From Micrococcales bacterium (GTDB lineage Bacteria > Actinomycetota > Actinomycetes > Actinomycetales > Dermatophilaceae), in NCBI GenBank assembly GCA_003132125.1, contig PKWT01000450.1, positions 1 to 7,331 on the forward strand: 7,331 nucleotides of DNA. Reading direction: 5' to 3'. Below the pieces are notes generated by a model. The model had not been told where the DNA came from. It worked only from the letters and a program-made list of their open reading frames with translations, and ran no database searches. Below are positions 6,836 through 7,331 of the stretch, piece after piece (the stretch's first letter is position 1; every line of letters begins with the position of its first letter). A program made the position numbers and the translations under genes.

Positions 6836-7331
6836 GGTCAGCCCCCGATCCGGTCGGGCCGGGCCGGATCGGGGCGTGGTCCACCTCGTTGCCCAGGTAG
6901 GCCGACAGCACGGCGGGGTCGTCGCGGATCTGGTCCGGACCGCCGCGGGCGATCACCCGTCCGAAGTCGAGCACGACAAGGTGGTCGCACACCTTCATCA
7001 CCAGGTCCATGTGGTGCTCGACGAGCATCACCGACATCCGGTCGGCCAGCCCGCGGATGAGATCACCGAGCTCGTCCATCTCGTCGCCCGACAGGCCGCT
7101 GGCCGGCTCGTCGAGCAGGAGCAGATCTGGCTCGGAAACCAGGGCCCGGGCCAGGGCCACCCGCTTGCGGATCGGGTAGGGCAGGCTGGTCGGGAACCGT
7201 GAGGCGTACCCCTCGATCTGCAGCTCGTTCAGCACGGCGGCGGCCCGCTCGCGCAGCGCCCGCTCGTCCTTGCTGCTGCGAGGCAGGCCAAGCAGACCGG
7301 AGAAGAACCCGGCGCCGGCGTGCCGGTCGGC
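6819..7331 (-). CDS. livG: ABC-transporter ATP-binding protein, LivG family (5' end outside window)
   Basis: C-terminal 170 residues of a cytoplasmic ATPase that pairs with LivF; the N-terminal part with Walker A and the Q-loop lies beyond the right edge. Seen in the fragment: a signature region LPYPIRKR (fragment residues 50-57), Walker B LLLLDEP (70-76), and switch histidine in VEHHMDLVM (His106), which is the LivG pattern. VVLDFGRVIARGGPDQI is the usual C-terminal strand region and SAYLG the usual end of the conserved domain. The signature differs from the common LivG form LPYGxQRR: proline replaces the glycine. After YLG a tail of about 23 residues rich in Gly, Pro and Arg runs into livF in another frame (17-nt overlap) and looks unconserved. 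An in-frame GTG at 7235 is internal to the domain and is not the true start. Confidence 0.93.
   Translation of the reverse strand, partial: ADRHAGAGFFSGLLGLPRSSKDERALRERAAAVLNELQIEGYASRFPTSLPYPIRKRVALARALVSEPDLLLLDEPASGLSGDEMDELGDLIRGLADRMSVMLVEHHMDLVMKVCDHLVVLDFGRVIARGGPDQIRDDPAVLSAYLGNEVDHAPIRPGPTGSGADRARHT
6843..6874 (-). promoter_or_regulatory. Hairpin pairing with the livF ribosome-binding site
   Basis: The arms 6843-6853 (CCCCGATCCGG on the plus strand) and 6864-6874 are exact 11-bp reverse complements with a 10-nt loop. In the minus-strand mRNA the 3' arm ends in GGGG, which is most of the only purine-rich site before the livF GTG (6835). The hairpin lies in the poorly conserved tail of livG. 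A ribosome translating livG would melt it, so by inference it could couple LivF synthesis to LivG synthesis. It could also be a chance product of GC-rich sequence. Confidence 0.45.

Noticed and set aside
5789..7060. Plus-strand open frame of 423 codons opposite livH, livF and livG
   Set aside because: It crosses three confident minus-strand genes and their junctions, its product is a low-complexity mix of Arg, Gly, Asp and His, and no ribosome site or domain is visible.

Overview
The window is GC-rich, and every credible gene lies on the minus strand in a tightly packed row. GC-ending codons, GTG starts and the lipoprotein-anchored binding protein suggest a high-GC Gram-positive, most likely an actinobacterium; this is inferred from style, as no marker gene is present. 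The window opens and closes inside the operon: the 5'-most gene is cut by the right edge, and the operon promoter must lie beyond it.

In transcription order (right to left) the window holds a branched-chain-amino-acid-type (Liv/HAAT) ABC importer: the 3' part of a LivG ATPase (6819-7331), LivF ATPase (6131-6835), LivH permease (5228-6106), LivM permease (4132-5226) and a lipoprotein solute-binding protein (2798-4135). An 87-bp gap with a perfect 15-bp GC hairpin follows, and then two acyl-CoA enzymes: an AMP-forming acyl-CoA ligase (1202-2710) and an acyl-CoA dehydrogenase (28-1197). Apart from the 87-bp gap, neighbouring genes overlap or are 1-24 bp apart, which indicates one transcript with translational coupling.

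The layout reads as an uptake, activation and oxidation module. The ABC system would bring in a small carboxylate-type compound, the ligase would make its CoA thioester, and the dehydrogenase would introduce the alpha,beta double bond. The substrate cannot be read from the sequence. Liv-family importers next to CoA ligases are known to carry aromatic or other organic acids as well as amino acids, so a leucine-transport label would be too specific.

The most interesting non-coding signals are two hairpins. One sits between the transporter and enzyme halves of the operon. The other, inside the LivG tail, pairs with the ribosome-binding site of livF. No tRNA, rRNA, CRISPR array, mobile element or phage feature was seen. 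No intergenic stretch exceeds 100 bp.
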